From NCBI GenBank assembly GCA_016869215.1, contig VGEP01000008.1, positions 62,001 through 126,000 of the forward strand: 64,000 nt of DNA, written 5' to 3'. Below, one piece after another: positions 27,424 through 35,946 of the stretch. The notes beneath the pieces are model-generated. The model saw only the letters and a list, made by a program, of their open reading frames with translations. It made no database searches and was not told where the DNA came from. Each line of letters begins with the position of its first letter. Position 1 is the stretch's first letter. The translations under genes and the position numbers were made by a program. The DNA is from Alphaproteobacteria bacterium (GTDB lineage Bacteria > Pseudomonadota > Alphaproteobacteria > Rhizobiales > Xanthobacteraceae).

Positions 27424-27933
27424 ATGAGCACTGTCTTAATCGAAATTCGTCGGGCAAGGCCGTCCGACTCTTTGGCTGTGGCCGAGACTCACGACACGGC
27501 CTGGCGCGGTGCCTACACCGGCGTCATTCCCGGCGTCGAGCTTGAGAAGCTGGTCACGCGCCGCGGCCCCGAATGGTGGGACAGCGCAATCCGCAAGGGC
27601 AGCCGGATTTCAATCCTCGCCTTCGGCGACAAGGTAGCGGGCTACGCCAACTACGGCCGCAACCGGGCGCGCAGCCTGTTCTACGACGGCGAGATTTACG
27701 AGCTGTACCTGCGGCCGGAGTATCAGGGTCTGGGCTTCGGGCGCCGCCTGTTCACCTCGGCGCGCCGCGACCTGGCGCAGAGCGGCTTAAAGAGCCTCGT
27801 GGTGTGGGCGCTGTCGGACAACGAGCCGGCGGTGGAATTCTACCGCGCGCTCGGCGGCAAGGCCGTCGCACGTTCCTCAGAGCGGTTCGGCGACCGTACG
27901 CTCGAAAAGGTCGCGTTCTCCTGGGACTCCTGA
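27424..27933 (+). CDS. GNAT-family N-acetyltransferase
   Basis: A 169-residue acetyltransferase of the GNAT fold. The N-terminus R-R-A-R-P-S-D-S-L-A-V-A and the acetyl-CoA loop Y-L-R-P-E-Y-Q-G-L-G-F-G-R-R-L (about residues 96-110, containing Q-G-x-G-x-G/R) are clear, and A-L-S-D-N-E-P-A-V-E-F-Y-R-A-L-G-G is the usual C-terminal segment. The acceptor substrate is unknown. It is monocistronic, with a terminator 26 bases after its stop. Confidence 0.92.
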   Translation: MSTVLIEIRRARPSDSLAVAETHDTAWRGAYTGVIPGVELEKLVTRRGPEWWDSAIRKGSRISILAFGDKVAGYANYGRNRARSLFYDGEIYELYLRPEYQGLGFGRRLFTSARRDLAQSGLKSLVVWALSDNEPAVEFYRALGGKAVARSSERFGDRTLEKVAFSWDS

Positions 27934-27959
27934 ATTCGGTCTTTCATCCCGTGCGTCGC

Positions 27960-27980
27960 GCCCGGCTTCGGCCGGGCTTT
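27960..27980 (+). terminator. Rho-independent terminator after the acetyltransferase gene
   Basis: The stem GCCCGGC / GCCGGGC with a TTCG tetraloop is followed by TTTGTATTT. It ends the GNAT transcript and lies just beyond the stop of the convergent secreted-protein gene. Confidence 0.82.
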
Positions 27981-27995
27981 GTATTTCGGGCGCAG

Positions 27996-28616
27996 CTATT
28001 CGCCGTAGGGACCACTGAAGCCCGGGCCTTTTGCGCCCAGCACGACGGGCTTGTCCTTCGCGCAGTGGAAGCTTCGCGCCCGCTCGTCGGCGATGCGCTG
28101 GGCCAGTTCGTTGGCGTTCGGATTGGCGCGGCCGTCGACATAGCCGACATGGCAGACGCCGCCCGGCCCGAGCCGCGTCACCACCAGCACCTGGCCGCGC
28201 ACCGGATTGCCGCCGTCGTCGGTCCGCGTCGTGTTCCAGCGCAGGATCGCCGCGAACGGCCGGGCCGGGTCACCGCTATCGCGTGCGATGCGCCATTCGA
28301 TGGTCGTGCCGGCGCTGTTGAATGCCGCCAGCGTCTGCCGCGCCGCAGGTTCCTTGGCCGCGTTGACGCCGAAGCTGACATACGTGCGCTGGTCGCCGGC
28401 GCGCACCAGCACCGCGATGCCCGCGTGACCTGCGCATCGCCACGAGCCGTAGTCCTCTTCGGCGCGGCCGCGCGTATGCCGGCAGCGGCCGAGATCGAGC
28501 GGTGTGTAGACGCGTTCGATAGCGGCATGCGGAGACTCCTGCGGCTGCGCCGCCGATGGCACGGCAGTGCCGCAACACAGGACGAATGCAGCGACCCGTG
28601 CCCCGCGCATGGTCAT
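27996..28616 (-). CDS. Exported protein of unknown function, coupled to folD
   Basis: A 206-residue protein with a signal peptide (about residues 1-24, [14 protein letters not shown]). Several cysteines (D-L-G-R-C-R, W-R-C-A-G, G-V-C-H-V-G, F-H-C-A) suggest disulfides. The middle has a beta-rich pattern with R-T-Y-V-S-F-G and W-R-I-A-R-D-S-G-D. It resembles uncharacterised secreted proteins of Bradyrhizobium-like bacteria. The ATG at 28616 overlaps the folD stop (ATGA), which supports this start and a shared transcript. Confidence 0.75.
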   Translation of the reverse strand: MTMRGARVAAFVLCCGTAVPSAAQPQESPHAAIERVYTPLDLGRCRHTRGRAEEDYGSWRCAGHAGIAVLVRAGDQRTYVSFGVNAAKEPAARQTLAAFNSAGTTIEWRIARDSGDPARPFAAILRWNTTRTDDGGNPVRGQVLVVTRLGPGGVCHVGYVDGRANPNANELAQRIADERARSFHCAKDKPVVLGAKGPGFSGPYGE

Positions 28617-29497
28617 ACCGCCGGCGGCGGCAATCCTGCAGTGGCGCAGGCCGCGCGCACGGTGTTGACCATCAGGCAGGCGATGGTCATCGGCCCGACG
28701 CCGCCCGGCACCGGCGTAATCGCGCCCGCGACCTCGGCCGCTTCCGCATAGGCGACGTCGCCGACGATGCGGCTCTTGCCGTTTGCCGCCGGCACGCGGT
28801 TGATGCCGACGTCGATCACGATCGCACCCGGCTTGATCCAGTCGGCGCGCACCATCTCCGGGCGGCCCACGGCCGCGAACACCAGGTCGGCGCGGCGGCA
28901 CACCGCAGGCAGATCGCGCGTGCGCGAATGCGCCACCGTCACGGTCGCGTTCTCGGCCAGGAGCAATTGCAGCAGCGGCTTGCCGACGATGTTGGAGCGG
29001 CCGATCACCACCGCTTCCATGCCGGTGAGCGACGCATGCACCGTCTTGGCCAGCAAAATGCAGCCGAGCGGCGTGCATGGCGCAAGCGCCGGCAGGCCCG
29101 AGGCAAGTCGTCCGGCGTTGACCGGGTGGAAGCCGTCGACGTCCTTGGCCGGATCGATCGCGTTCAGCACCGCCGAGGCGTCGACCTGCTCCGGCAGCGG
29201 AAGCTGCACCAGGATGCCGTGCACCGCCGGATCGGCGTTGAGCTGTTTCACCAGCGCCAGCAATTCGGGCTGGCTCACCGACGCCGGCAGCCGGTGGTCG
29301 AACGACCGCATGCCGGTTTCGAGCGTCACCTTGGCCTTGCTGCCGACATAGGATTCGCTTGCCGGATTGTTGCCGGCCAGCACGACCGCAAGGCCGGGCG
29401 TCAGGCCGTGCGCTTGCGTCAGACGCTTCACTTCGCCGGCGACCTTGCCGCGCAGGTCCGCCGCGATTGCCTTGCCGTCGATGATGCGTGCCGTCAT
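28613..29497 (-). CDS. folD: Bifunctional methylene-tetrahydrofolate dehydrogenase/cyclohydrolase
   Basis: A 294-residue cytosolic enzyme that interconverts methylene-, methenyl- and formyl-tetrahydrofolate with NADP. Conserved pieces include [10 protein letters not shown] with the catalytic lysine, Q-L-P-L-P (residues near 99), the nucleotide loop [11 protein letters not shown] and P-G-G-V-G-P-M-T. It is in an apparent yggT-DUF167-folD operon, 66 bases after DUF167, with a palindromic repeat in that gap. Confidence 0.97.
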   Translation of the reverse strand: MTARIIDGKAIAADLRGKVAGEVKRLTQAHGLTPGLAVVLAGNNPASESYVGSKAKVTLETGMRSFDHRLPASVSQPELLALVKQLNADPAVHGILVQLPLPEQVDASAVLNAIDPAKDVDGFHPVNAGRLASGLPALAPCTPLGCILLAKTVHASLTGMEAVVIGRSNIVGKPLLQLLLAENATVTVAHSRTRDLPAVCRRADLVFAAVGRPEMVRADWIKPGAIVIDVGINRVPAANGKSRIVGDVAYAEAAEVAGAITPVPGGVGPMTIACLMVNTVRAACATAGLPPPAV

Positions 29498-29519
29498 GCG
29501 CTGCTTCTATCCACTGGTC

Positions 29520-29562
29520 GCATTTTCTGCGGCGAACCGGATTCCACTTCGCCGGAAAATGC
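29520..29562. repeat. Interspersed palindromic element, copy 2
   Basis: A 43-base element with perfect 8-base ends GCATTTTC / GAAAATGC and the inner core GCGAACCGG..CCACTTCGC shared with the copy at 7063. It fills most of the 66-base gap between DUF167 and folD, so the operon transcript would carry it as a hairpin. Confidence 0.7.
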
Positions 29563-29563
29563 T

Positions 29564-29887
29564 CTAGCGCACCGAAACGATCTTCTCCAGCGCCGCCGCA
29601 AGCGTTGGGCCGTGGCCCGTGACGGTCAGGCGCTTGACGCGCGCGGTTGCACCGGACACCAGCGCAACGTCGCGCCGTGGGACACCGGCGGCGTGGGCGA
29701 TCAGCGCGACCAGCGCCGCATTGGCCTCACCCTCGCTCGCCGCCACGCGCACACGCGCCTTGAGCACGCATTGGCCGTCGGCGCGCCGCTCGATGCCATC
29801 GATGGCGTCGCGTCCGCCGCGCGGCGTCAGCCGCACCGTCACGGCGAGGCCGCCCGGCGTCACAGTCCAGGGGCGCGCCTCCGGCAC
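29564..29887 (-). CDS. DUF167/YggU family protein
   Basis: A 107-residue protein of the YggU/DUF167 family, with L-T-P-R-G-G-R-D-A-I-D-G-I near residue 22, V-A-A-S-E-G-E-A-N-A-A-L-V and the S-G-A-T-A-R-V-K motif. The cellular role is unknown. The common neighbour YggT lies directly upstream (4-base gap), an arrangement conserved across many proteobacteria. Confidence 0.9.
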   Translation of the reverse strand: MPEARPWTVTPGGLAVTVRLTPRGGRDAIDGIERRADGQCVLKARVRVAASEGEANAALVALIAHAAGVPRRDVALVSGATARVKRLTVTGHGPTLAAALEKIVSVR

Positions 29888-29891
29888 GCCG

Positions 29892-30182
29892 TCAGAAGAC
29901 GTTGGGCAGGATGTAGAGCGCGATCACGTAGCGCAGGAAAATGATGATGAAGATCGCGATGACCGGGGAGAGGTCCAGACCGCCCATATTGGGCATGAAA
30001 TTGCGGATCGGCCGCAGCACAGGTTCGGTGATCCGGTAGAGGAAGTCCCCGATCATTCCGACGAACTGGTTGCGGGTGTTGACCACATTGAACGCGATCA
30101 GCCACGACAGGACCGCCGCCGCGACCAGCAGCCAGATGTAGAGTTGCAGGATCAGGTCGATGACCAGGAAAATTGCGCGCAT
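29892..30182 (-). CDS. YggT family membrane protein
   Basis: A 96-residue inner-membrane protein with two hydrophobic segments (about 4-28 and 66-88) joined by the family loop T-R-N-Q-F-V-G-M-I-G-D-F-L-Y-R-I-T-E-P-V-L-R-P-I-R-N-F-M-P-N-M-G at its conserved core. YggT proteins are linked to osmotic stress and cell-envelope organisation. The ATG at 30182 starts at the family N-terminus M-R-A-I-F-L-V; the longer frame is rejected. Confidence 0.92.
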   Translation of the reverse strand: MRAIFLVIDLILQLYIWLLVAAAVLSWLIAFNVVNTRNQFVGMIGDFLYRITEPVLRPIRNFMPNMGGLDLSPVIAIFIIIFLRYVIALYILPNVF

Positions 30183-30303
30183 GGACCCCGGCTTGGTTGA
30201 ATCGGCCGACGCGGAACGTACCGGGTCGCCCGCGGGCAAACAAGCCGACACGGCCGCGCATGGCTGGACTTGACCGGACTGGCCGCCCGCCGACCTGGAA
30301 TTC

Positions 30304-30332
30304 TTGACTCTCCTGACCGCCAGCCGTAAATG
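30304..30332 (+). promoter_or_regulatory. Possible sigma-70 promoter of the tRNA gene
   Basis: TTGACT is followed after 17 bases by TAAATG, a reasonable -35 with a weak -10, placing initiation about 40 bases before the mature tRNA. This is a pattern match only. Confidence 0.4.
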
Positions 30333-30380
30333 GCGCCCACTCGCTGCCGGGCCCGCCAGACGACGTTTGAGCCCGCGGTT

Positions 30381-30456
30381 GGGGCCGTAGCTCAGCTGGG
30401 AGAGCGCCTCGTTCGCAATGAGGAGGTCAGGGGTTCAAATCCCCTCGGCTCCACCA
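30381..30456 (+). tRNA. tRNA-Ala (anticodon CGC)
   Basis: A complete 76-base cloverleaf with encoded CCA. The acceptor arm GGGGCCG pairs with CGGCTCC; the D arm contains GCTCAGCTGGGAGAGC. The anticodon arm is CCTCG-TTCGCAA-TGAGG with anticodon CGC, reading GCG alanine codons. The T arm is AGGGG-TTCAAAT-CCCCT. GCG is a heavily used codon in this GC-rich sequence. A T-tailed hairpin about 50 bases downstream should end the transcript. Confidence 0.97.
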
Positions 30457-30505
30457 ATCTTCGCGGCCATGGCCGCTTCGGTTGGCAAGCCAATCCGCGA
30501 AATTC

Positions 30506-30543
30506 GCCCGCCGAAGCCCAAGCGAAGGCGGGCTTCTCGTTTT
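30506..30543 (+). terminator. Terminator after tRNA-Ala
   Basis: GCCCGCC and GGCGGGC pair around a 14-base loop, followed by TTCTCGTTTT. It lies between the tRNA and the convergent histidine kinase stop at 30560. Confidence 0.7.
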
Positions 30544-30559
30544 CGGTCCATGCGGCCGG

Positions 30560-32086
30560 TCAGGCCGAATCCTTGGATTTTGCGGCCCCGACCGCGATCG
30601 GAATTTCCATCGTGCAGCGCAATCCTTCGGCGGCGAAGTCGAGCCGGGCGGTGCCCTGCAACTCGGCCGAAACGCTCCCCACGATGAACCGCGTCCCGAA
30701 GCCCTGGTGCCGAGGTGCGCTCACTTCGGGGCCGCCCTGCTCGCTCCACTCGATCCAGAGACGCCGCGTGGGGAGGTCGCCATCGCGGACGCGCCATCGG
30801 ATCGCGATACGCCCGGCCGGGTTGGACAACGCGCCGTACTTCGCGGCGTTGGTGGTCAGTTCGTGGAGCGCCAGCGCCAGCGTCAGCGCGATCCGCGGCG
30901 CAACCGTGACCGCGCAGCCTTCAAGAGCGATGCGGCCCTCGGCTTCCGTCACATGCGGCAAGACCGACGCCGCGACCAGGTCGCGCAGGTCGGCGCTCGT
31001 CCAGTGGCGGCGCGTGAGCTGATCGTGGGCCTGGCTCAGCGCGATCAAGCGGCCTTCGAAGGCGCTGCGAAACTCCTCGGGCGTATCGGTCCCGCGCGCG
31101 GTCTGCGTCGCCAGCGACTGCACGGTCGCGAGCGTGTTTTTCACCCGGTGATTCAACTCGTCGATCAGCAATTTCTGCCGCTGCTCGAACTCACGCCGCT
31201 CGGTCACGTCCTGCACCACGCGTACGGCGTAGAGGAAACGGCCTGCGGCGTCACGCACCGTCGACGAACGAATCGCCACCCAGATCACGCGCCCGTCCTT
31301 GCGGATGAAGCGCTTCTCCAGCGAGTAGTCGCCGATCTCGCCTTCGACCTGCTTGCGATACATCTCCTCGTCGTTGTCGCGGTCGTTGGGATGGGTCGCA
31401 TTGAATAGCCGCCATCCAAGCAACTCCTCGCGGGTGAACCCGATGATAGAGCAGATCGCCTCGTTGACCCGCATGAAGCGACCCTCGGCGTCGAGCTCTA
31501 CGATGCCGATCGCGGCGTGCTCGTAGGTCGCGTTCCATCGTTCCTGCTGTTGCCGGAGGTCCTGGCGGCTGCGGTCGAGCGCCTCGATGGCGCGGTTGCG
31601 CTCGGTAACGTCCTGCAGGCACCAGATCGCGCCCCAGCGCCTGCCCTGCGAATCGAACAGCGGATCGATACTGACCAGGACCGAGATGCGATCTCCACCC
31701 GGCCGCTCGACAGTAATTTCCTGGTCGCGCACCGAAACGCCGGTCCGGAGCGATTCCGACAGAAGCGAGCGTTGCATGGCACGTCCGTCGGACGCGTAGA
31801 ACTTCGAGCGGGCTGTGAATTGATCGTGGGTTTCGCCGGGCCGCGGCGCGCGGCCCCAGATTTCCACCGCGCGGCGGTTGAAGCGGACGACGCGGCCGTC
31901 CAGATCGCATATCGCGGTCGCGATCGGAAGCAGATCGAGAAACGTATCGGCGGCCCCCAACGCCTGGTCAGTCGGCGGCTGCGACGTCCCCGGCGGACTG
32001 CCGCCGGCGGTTGCATCCGCCGCGCGCGCGTCCAGCGCGCCGGCACTGTGCGCGGACAGCCCTCGGCCGGTCTTGGGAACGCTCAT
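30560..32086 (-). CDS. PAS-PAS-HWE sensor histidine kinase
   Basis: A 508-residue, apparently soluble kinase with no membrane segment. Two PAS domains (about residues 45-162 and 182-297), each ending in D-V-T-E-R, precede an HWE/HisKA_2-type kinase core. The phosphorylated His is H313 in D-E-L-N-H-R-V-K-N-T-L-A; the ATPase domain has H-E-L-T-T-N-A-A-K-Y-G-A-L and a degenerate G-F-G-T box. The second PAS repeats the PAS_3 type with a PAC segment. HWE kinases in alphaproteobacteria often feed general stress or light responses. No response regulator is adjacent. The start at 32086 (M-S-V-P-K-T-G) is chosen over one 18 codons upstream. Confidence 0.9.
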   Translation of the reverse strand: MSVPKTGRGLSAHSAGALDARAADATAGGSPPGTSQPPTDQALGAADTFLDLLPIATAICDLDGRVVRFNRRAVEIWGRAPRPGETHDQFTARSKFYASDGRAMQRSLLSESLRTGVSVRDQEITVERPGGDRISVLVSIDPLFDSQGRRWGAIWCLQDVTERNRAIEALDRSRQDLRQQQERWNATYEHAAIGIVELDAEGRFMRVNEAICSIIGFTREELLGWRLFNATHPNDRDNDEEMYRKQVEGEIGDYSLEKRFIRKDGRVIWVAIRSSTVRDAAGRFLYAVRVVQDVTERREFEQRQKLLIDELNHRVKNTLATVQSLATQTARGTDTPEEFRSAFEGRLIALSQAHDQLTRRHWTSADLRDLVAASVLPHVTEAEGRIALEGCAVTVAPRIALTLALALHELTTNAAKYGALSNPAGRIAIRWRVRDGDLPTRRLWIEWSEQGGPEVSAPRHQGFGTRFIVGSVSAELQGTARLDFAAEGLRCTMEIPIAVGAAKSKDSA

Positions 32087-32321
32087 TGACGCACCATTGG
32101 CAATCCGGCGACGACGCCTTGCATTGCTGACCCCGGCCATGGTTCATGTCCGGCGCCGGGGGCATTTCCATGGCCCTGTTCGCGCGCCGCGGCAGGACCG
32201 TCCTTCCCGGCCCGGCCCGAAAGCCTATCATGTTTGGCGGCTCGCTCGCCCCCGCCAATGCCACCTCAATCGCCCGCGGCGGCGCGAGTTCCATGGCTCG
32301 CCCGGGCGCCCGCGGAACCGC

Positions 32322-33557
32322 ATGACAGCAACCGAGGCGCAAGGCGACCCGATCTGGCGTCACCGGCCCTTCGCGCTCTACTGGGTTGCGAGGGTGTCCA
32401 GCACCGTCGCCCTGCAGATGCAGGCGGTGGCGGTGAGCTGGCAGATCTACGACCTGACCCGCAATCCGCTCGACCTCGGCCTCGTCGGCCTCGTCCAGTT
32501 CGTGCCGGCCGCGCTGTTCGTGCTGGTCGCGGGTCATGTTGCGGACCGCTACAACCGCCGCACCATCGTGCGCATCTGCTATCTGGTCGCGGCCATGGCC
32601 ACGGCGACGCTGGCGTTCGGCGCCGCGGGCGGCTGGTCCACGCGCGAGTCGCTGCTCGCCATCGTGTTCGTGATCGGGACCACGCGCGCCTTCGAGCAGA
32701 CCACGCAGACAACGCTGCTTCCGAACATCGTGCCGCTCGCAATGCTGCCGCGCGCCACCGCCGCCGCGGCGTCCGCGACCCAGCTCGCGGTGATCGTCGG
32801 GCCCGCAATCGGCGGGTTGATCTACGCGGTGAATCCGGTGCTGGTCTATGCGCTGTGCTGCACTCTCTACATCGGAGCGGCGCTGACGATGGGCTTCGTG
32901 CAGGCCGTGCGAACGGCGCCCGCGCGCGAGCCGATCAGCGTCGCCGTGCTGTTCGCGGGCTTCTCCTATATCCAGAACAACAAGCTGATCCTCGGGGCGA
33001 TCACGCTCGATCTGTTCGCGGTGCTGCTCGGCGGCGTGTTCGCATTGCTGCCGGTGTTTGCGCGCGACGTGTTTCAGGTCGGACCGTGGGGGCTTGGCCT
33101 GCTGCGCGCCGCGCCGGGCGTTGGCGCATTGATTGCTGCGGTCGCATTGACCCACCGCATGCCGCGGCAATGGATCGGACGGATCGTGTTCGGATCGGTC
33201 GCGACCTATGGCGTCGCCATCGTCGCTTTCGCGCTGTCGACGTCGTTCTTGCTGTCGATCGGCCTTCTGGTCGTGCTCGGCGCGGTCGACATGATCAGCG
33301 TGGTGATCCGCATGACGCTGATCCAGCTTGAAACGCCCGACGCGATGCGCGGCCGCGTCAGTTCGGTGAACTCGCTGTTCGTGATCGCATCCAATCAGCT
33401 CGGCGATTTCCGCGCCGGCCTGATGGCATCCTGGATCGGAACGATCCCCGCCGTGCTGGTCGGCGGCGTCGGCACCCTGCTGGTCGTCCTGATCGGACGC
33501 AAGGCGTTTTCCGAGCTCTACAACGTCGAAAGCCTCGACACCTCGGCGCGGCGCTGA
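32322..33557 (+). CDS. MFS transporter, EntS/MFS_3 exporter type
   Basis: A 411-residue 12-span major facilitator. It opens with P-I-W-R-H-R-P-F-A-L-Y-W-V-A-R, has the loop-2/3 motif A-G-H-V-A-D-R-Y-N-R-R and the segment T-R-A-F-E-Q-T-T-Q-T-T-L-L-P of EntS-like exporters. Substrate unknown; relatives export siderophores or drugs. The frame is open far upstream but no member of the family extends there. Its last 40 bases overlap the 3' end of the convergent amidotransferase gene. Confidence 0.88.
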   Translation: MTATEAQGDPIWRHRPFALYWVARVSSTVALQMQAVAVSWQIYDLTRNPLDLGLVGLVQFVPAALFVLVAGHVADRYNRRTIVRICYLVAAMATATLAFGAAGGWSTRESLLAIVFVIGTTRAFEQTTQTTLLPNIVPLAMLPRATAAAASATQLAVIVGPAIGGLIYAVNPVLVYALCCTLYIGAALTMGFVQAVRTAPAREPISVAVLFAGFSYIQNNKLILGAITLDLFAVLLGGVFALLPVFARDVFQVGPWGLGLLRAAPGVGALIAAVALTHRMPRQWIGRIVFGSVATYGVAIVAFALSTSFLLSIGLLVVLGAVDMISVVIRMTLIQLETPDAMRGRVSSVNSLFVIASNQLGDFRAGLMASWIGTIPAVLVGGVGTLLVVLIGRKAFSELYNVESLDTSARR

Positions 33558-34285
33558 TCGCGCGCTGCGTCGAGTCGAACCACCGCCGAAGGCACGCGCG
33601 GTGCAAGCCAGCCGTCGATAAAGCTCGACAGCCAGGCGCGGCAGGCGGCGTCGTGCAGCAGGCGGCCCTCGAAGTGGGCGTCGCGCGGCTTGGCGTTCGG
33701 CAGCGACATCCGCTCGTGGCCGCGCGTGGTCCAGCGGCACATGGTGGCGTGGGTGACGTCCATGTGGAATTGCAGCGCGTAGGCCGTACCGCCGTAGCCG
33801 AAGGCCTGCACCGGGAACGAGTCTCCCTCGGCCAGCAGATCCGCGCCGCGCGGCAGGTCGAAGCCTTCGCGATGCCACTGATAGACCTGCTCCGGCCACT
33901 CGCGGCACACTTCGCGCCCGGCGTCCGTCGGCTTGATCGGGTAGTAGCCGACTTCGGCGTGGCCTTCGGGATGCTTGTAGACCCGCGCGCCGAGATGGTG
34001 CGCCAGCATCTGCGCGCCGAGGCAGATGCCGAGGTACGGCTTGCGCTCCTTGAGCGGCACGCCGATCCAGTCGACCTCCTTGCGCACCACCGGATCGTCG
34101 TCGTTGGCGCTCTGCGGGCCGCCGAAGATCACGACGCCGGCGTGCCCGTCCAAAGTCCCGGGCAGGTCGTCGCCGAACCGCGGCCGCCGGACATCGAGCG
34201 CGATGCCGCGCGCTCTCAGCTCTTGGCCGACGCGGCCGGGAGTCGAAAGCTCCCCATGCAGGACGGCGAGGACCGGGAGGCTCAT
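33518..34285 (-). CDS. Class I glutamine amidotransferase-like protein
   Basis: A 255-residue protein of the GuaA-N-terminal/class I amidotransferase group, probably cytosolic. The nucleophile C88 lies in Y-L-G-I-C-L-G-A-Q-M, and the G-G-P-Q-S-A segment precedes it. The catalytic His is in L-Q-F-H-M-D-V-T; the usual partner Glu of the H-P-E motif is Asp here. The specific reaction is unknown; relatives hydrolyse gamma-glutamyl compounds. The C-terminus overlaps the convergent MFS gene by 40 bases. Confidence 0.85.
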   Translation of the reverse strand: MSLPVLAVLHGELSTPGRVGQELRARGIALDVRRPRFGDDLPGTLDGHAGVVIFGGPQSANDDDPVVRKEVDWIGVPLKERKPYLGICLGAQMLAHHLGARVYKHPEGHAEVGYYPIKPTDAGREVCREWPEQVYQWHREGFDLPRGADLLAEGDSFPVQAFGYGGTAYALQFHMDVTHATMCRWTTRGHERMSLPNAKPRDAHFEGRLLHDAACRAWLSSFIDGWLAPRVPSAVVRLDAARDQRRAEVSRLSTL

Positions 34286-34440
34286 GCGGCAATTCGATTT
34301 GGCGCAAGAAGGATCATGGCGCGAACAAATGCAACCGGCGTGCCATTACACACCTATCCGGTTAACGCGCGATTGCAAGCGCAAGGGAGCCTGACGCCCA
34401 TGCCGGCGGCACAGGGCTCGCCGCCGCGCCCCGGCGTACG

Positions 34441-35223
34441 TCACGTCAGCCGACGGGCCTGCCGCGCTTCCAGCATCGCCAGCAGCGTTTCGCGCGGCAC
34501 GATCCGCGGCGCAAGCGCGGCCACGATCTTGTTGGCGATGCCCGGCACCACCATCCGCCGCCCACGCATCAGCCCGCGATAGCCGGCGCGGGCGACCCGG
34601 TCGGCGGGCAGCGCGAACGGCCGGGGCGGCTCCGCCTCGGCCACCCCGGCGCGGGCCTGGAAGCCGGTCGCAACCGGACCTGGACAAAGGCACGTCACCC
34701 GGATGCCGCGCGGCGCAAGCTCGGCGTGCAGCGCATCGCTGAACGACACGACGAAGGCCTTGCTGGCGTAATAGACCGCCGAACCGGGTCCGGGGATGAG
34801 TCCCGCGACCGACGCCACGTTGAGGATGCCGCCGCGGTGCCGCGCGAGGCTGTCGACGAAGGCCAGCGACAGGTCGGCAAGCGCGCGCATGTTGAGGTCG
34901 ATCGTTGCGAGCTGCTCGTCGCGGTCGAGTGCGTCGGCGCGGCCGACCAGACCGAAACCCGCGTTGTTGACGACGTATTGCGGCTCCAGGCCGCGCGCGG
35001 CCAATGCGTTGCCGATCCATGCCGCGGCAGTCGGCAGCGTCAAATCGATCGCCAGCACCAGTGGCTCCGGCGCACCGGACGCCACGATTTCCGCGGCGAG
35101 CGCCTTCAGCCGCTGCTCGCGCCGCGCCACCAGCGCCAGGGCATGGCCGCGGCCCGCGAACACACGCGCCAGCGCCTCGCCGATGCCCGACGATGCGCCG
35201 GTGACGATGGTGACGGGATTCAT
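34441..35223 (-). CDS. Short-chain dehydrogenase/reductase
   Basis: A 260-residue classical SDR. The NADP site is T-G-A-S-S-G-I-G (residues 8-15), followed by N-N-A-G-F-G, the catalytic Ser in N-V-A-S-V-A-G, and Y-Y-A-S-K (Y-x3-K). The R-R-E-Q-R segment after strand 2 favours NADP. It resembles the DltE/YqjQ-like group. Its ATG overlaps the stop of the upstream TerB-like gene by four bases (ATGA), so they are cotranslated. Confidence 0.92.
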   Translation of the reverse strand: MNPVTIVTGASSGIGEALARVFAGRGHALALVARREQRLKALAAEIVASGAPEPLVLAIDLTLPTAAAWIGNALAARGLEPQYVVNNAGFGLVGRADALDRDEQLATIDLNMRALADLSLAFVDSLARHRGGILNVASVAGLIPGPGSAVYYASKAFVVSFSDALHAELAPRGIRVTCLCPGPVATGFQARAGVAEAEPPRPFALPADRVARAGYRGLMRGRRMVVPGIANKIVAALAPRIVPRETLLAMLEARQARRLT

Positions 35224-35690
35224 GCGCCGCCTTGTCCGTGCGCGGCGGCGACGCGCTGACGCAGCGCGATACGCTCGTTCGACGACACACCGAGCAAATC
35301 GGCCGTGCGCCAGATCAGGTTGCTCTCGAATTCGGTCGCATTGCCGTCGGTGTACGCGATCTCCCACATCATCTCGACGGTCCGCGCGCGCGCCTTGTCG
35401 TCGAGCTTGCGCATGAGAAGGTGCGTAAACCGGTAAAGGTCGGTTGCCTCGCGCTCTACGGCCGTCGCCTGCTCGATCAGCTCCTGCGCCGCCGCGTCGT
35501 CGAGCGCGAACCGCCGCTGCAGCATGCCGGCCAGATTGACATGTTCGGGCTCCGACATCCGGCCGTCGACGGCCGCTGCATGCACGAGCAGCGCCGCCAC
35601 CGCGACGCGGTAGTCGTCGTCGCCGAACGCATGCGCCGGTTTGCCGCCGCTCGAAAGGTCCGCGAAGAACTCCTTGATCGCCTGGAACAC
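35220..35690 (-). CDS. TerB-family tellurite resistance-like protein
   Basis: A 156-residue helical protein of the TerB/DjlA-N family: V-A-A-L-L-V-H-A-A-A-V-D-G-R-M-S-E-P-E (a D-G-x-x-x-x-E acidic motif) and the second repeat M-W-E-I-A-Y-T-D-G-N-A-T-E-F-E. These acidic motifs may bind metal. Start chosen as GTG at 35690 (V-F-Q-A-I-K-E-F-F), with GGAGG five bases before it; the frame extends to 35792 but that part lies in a palindromic repeat and has no family similarity. It overlaps the SDR start by four bases. Confidence 0.85.
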   Translation of the reverse strand: MFQAIKEFFADLSSGGKPAHAFGDDDYRVAVAALLVHAAAVDGRMSEPEHVNLAGMLQRRFALDDAAAQELIEQATAVEREATDLYRFTHLLMRKLDDKARARTVEMMWEIAYTDGNATEFESNLIWRTADLLGVSSNERIALRQRVAAAHGQGGA

Positions 35691-35725
35691 CCGCACCTCC
35701 GGTCGCGCGCCGAAAATCTTGCCGC

Positions 35726-35891
35726 TAGTGGAGCGGTTTTGACATTCGCTACCCGCCTGGCAGCAAACTCGCGAAGCGAATGTCAAATCCAATGCTTCAC
35801 TGGCACTTGGATTTTGTCAGTGGTCCTTTGATTCTAACATTCGCAACCACGCCTGCTGAAACGGGATGCGAATGTTGGAATTGGACCACTA
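35726..35891. repeat. Two tandem imperfect palindromes (repeat or MITE-like element)
   Basis: Two adjacent hairpin units of 78 and 74 bases. Unit 1 pairs TGACATTCGCT (35740) with AGCGAATGTCA (35775); unit 2 pairs AACATTCGCA (35836) with TGCGAATGTT (35867). All four outer edges carry versions of (T/C)AGTGG, so the whole block is bounded by TAGTGG...CCACTA. Between them AAATCCAA and TTGGATTT also pair. Local base composition is more AT-rich than the flanking genes. It is noncoding and sits between the TerB and TPR-lipoprotein genes. Confidence 0.75.
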
Positions 35892-35946
35892 ACGCGCGGC
35901 GCATAACAGCGTTCAGGATACGGCAGAATTCGGGAAGCCGGAGGTT

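Noticed and set aside
31968-34307. A 779-codon minus-strand frame across the MFS gene
   Set aside because: The plus-strand MFS and the minus-strand amidotransferase in another frame explain the DNA; the long frame has no domain.
35691-35792. A longer N-terminus for the TerB-like protein
   Set aside because: The extension lies within the palindromic element and matches no TerB relative; a GTG with GGAGG at the right distance is present at 35690.
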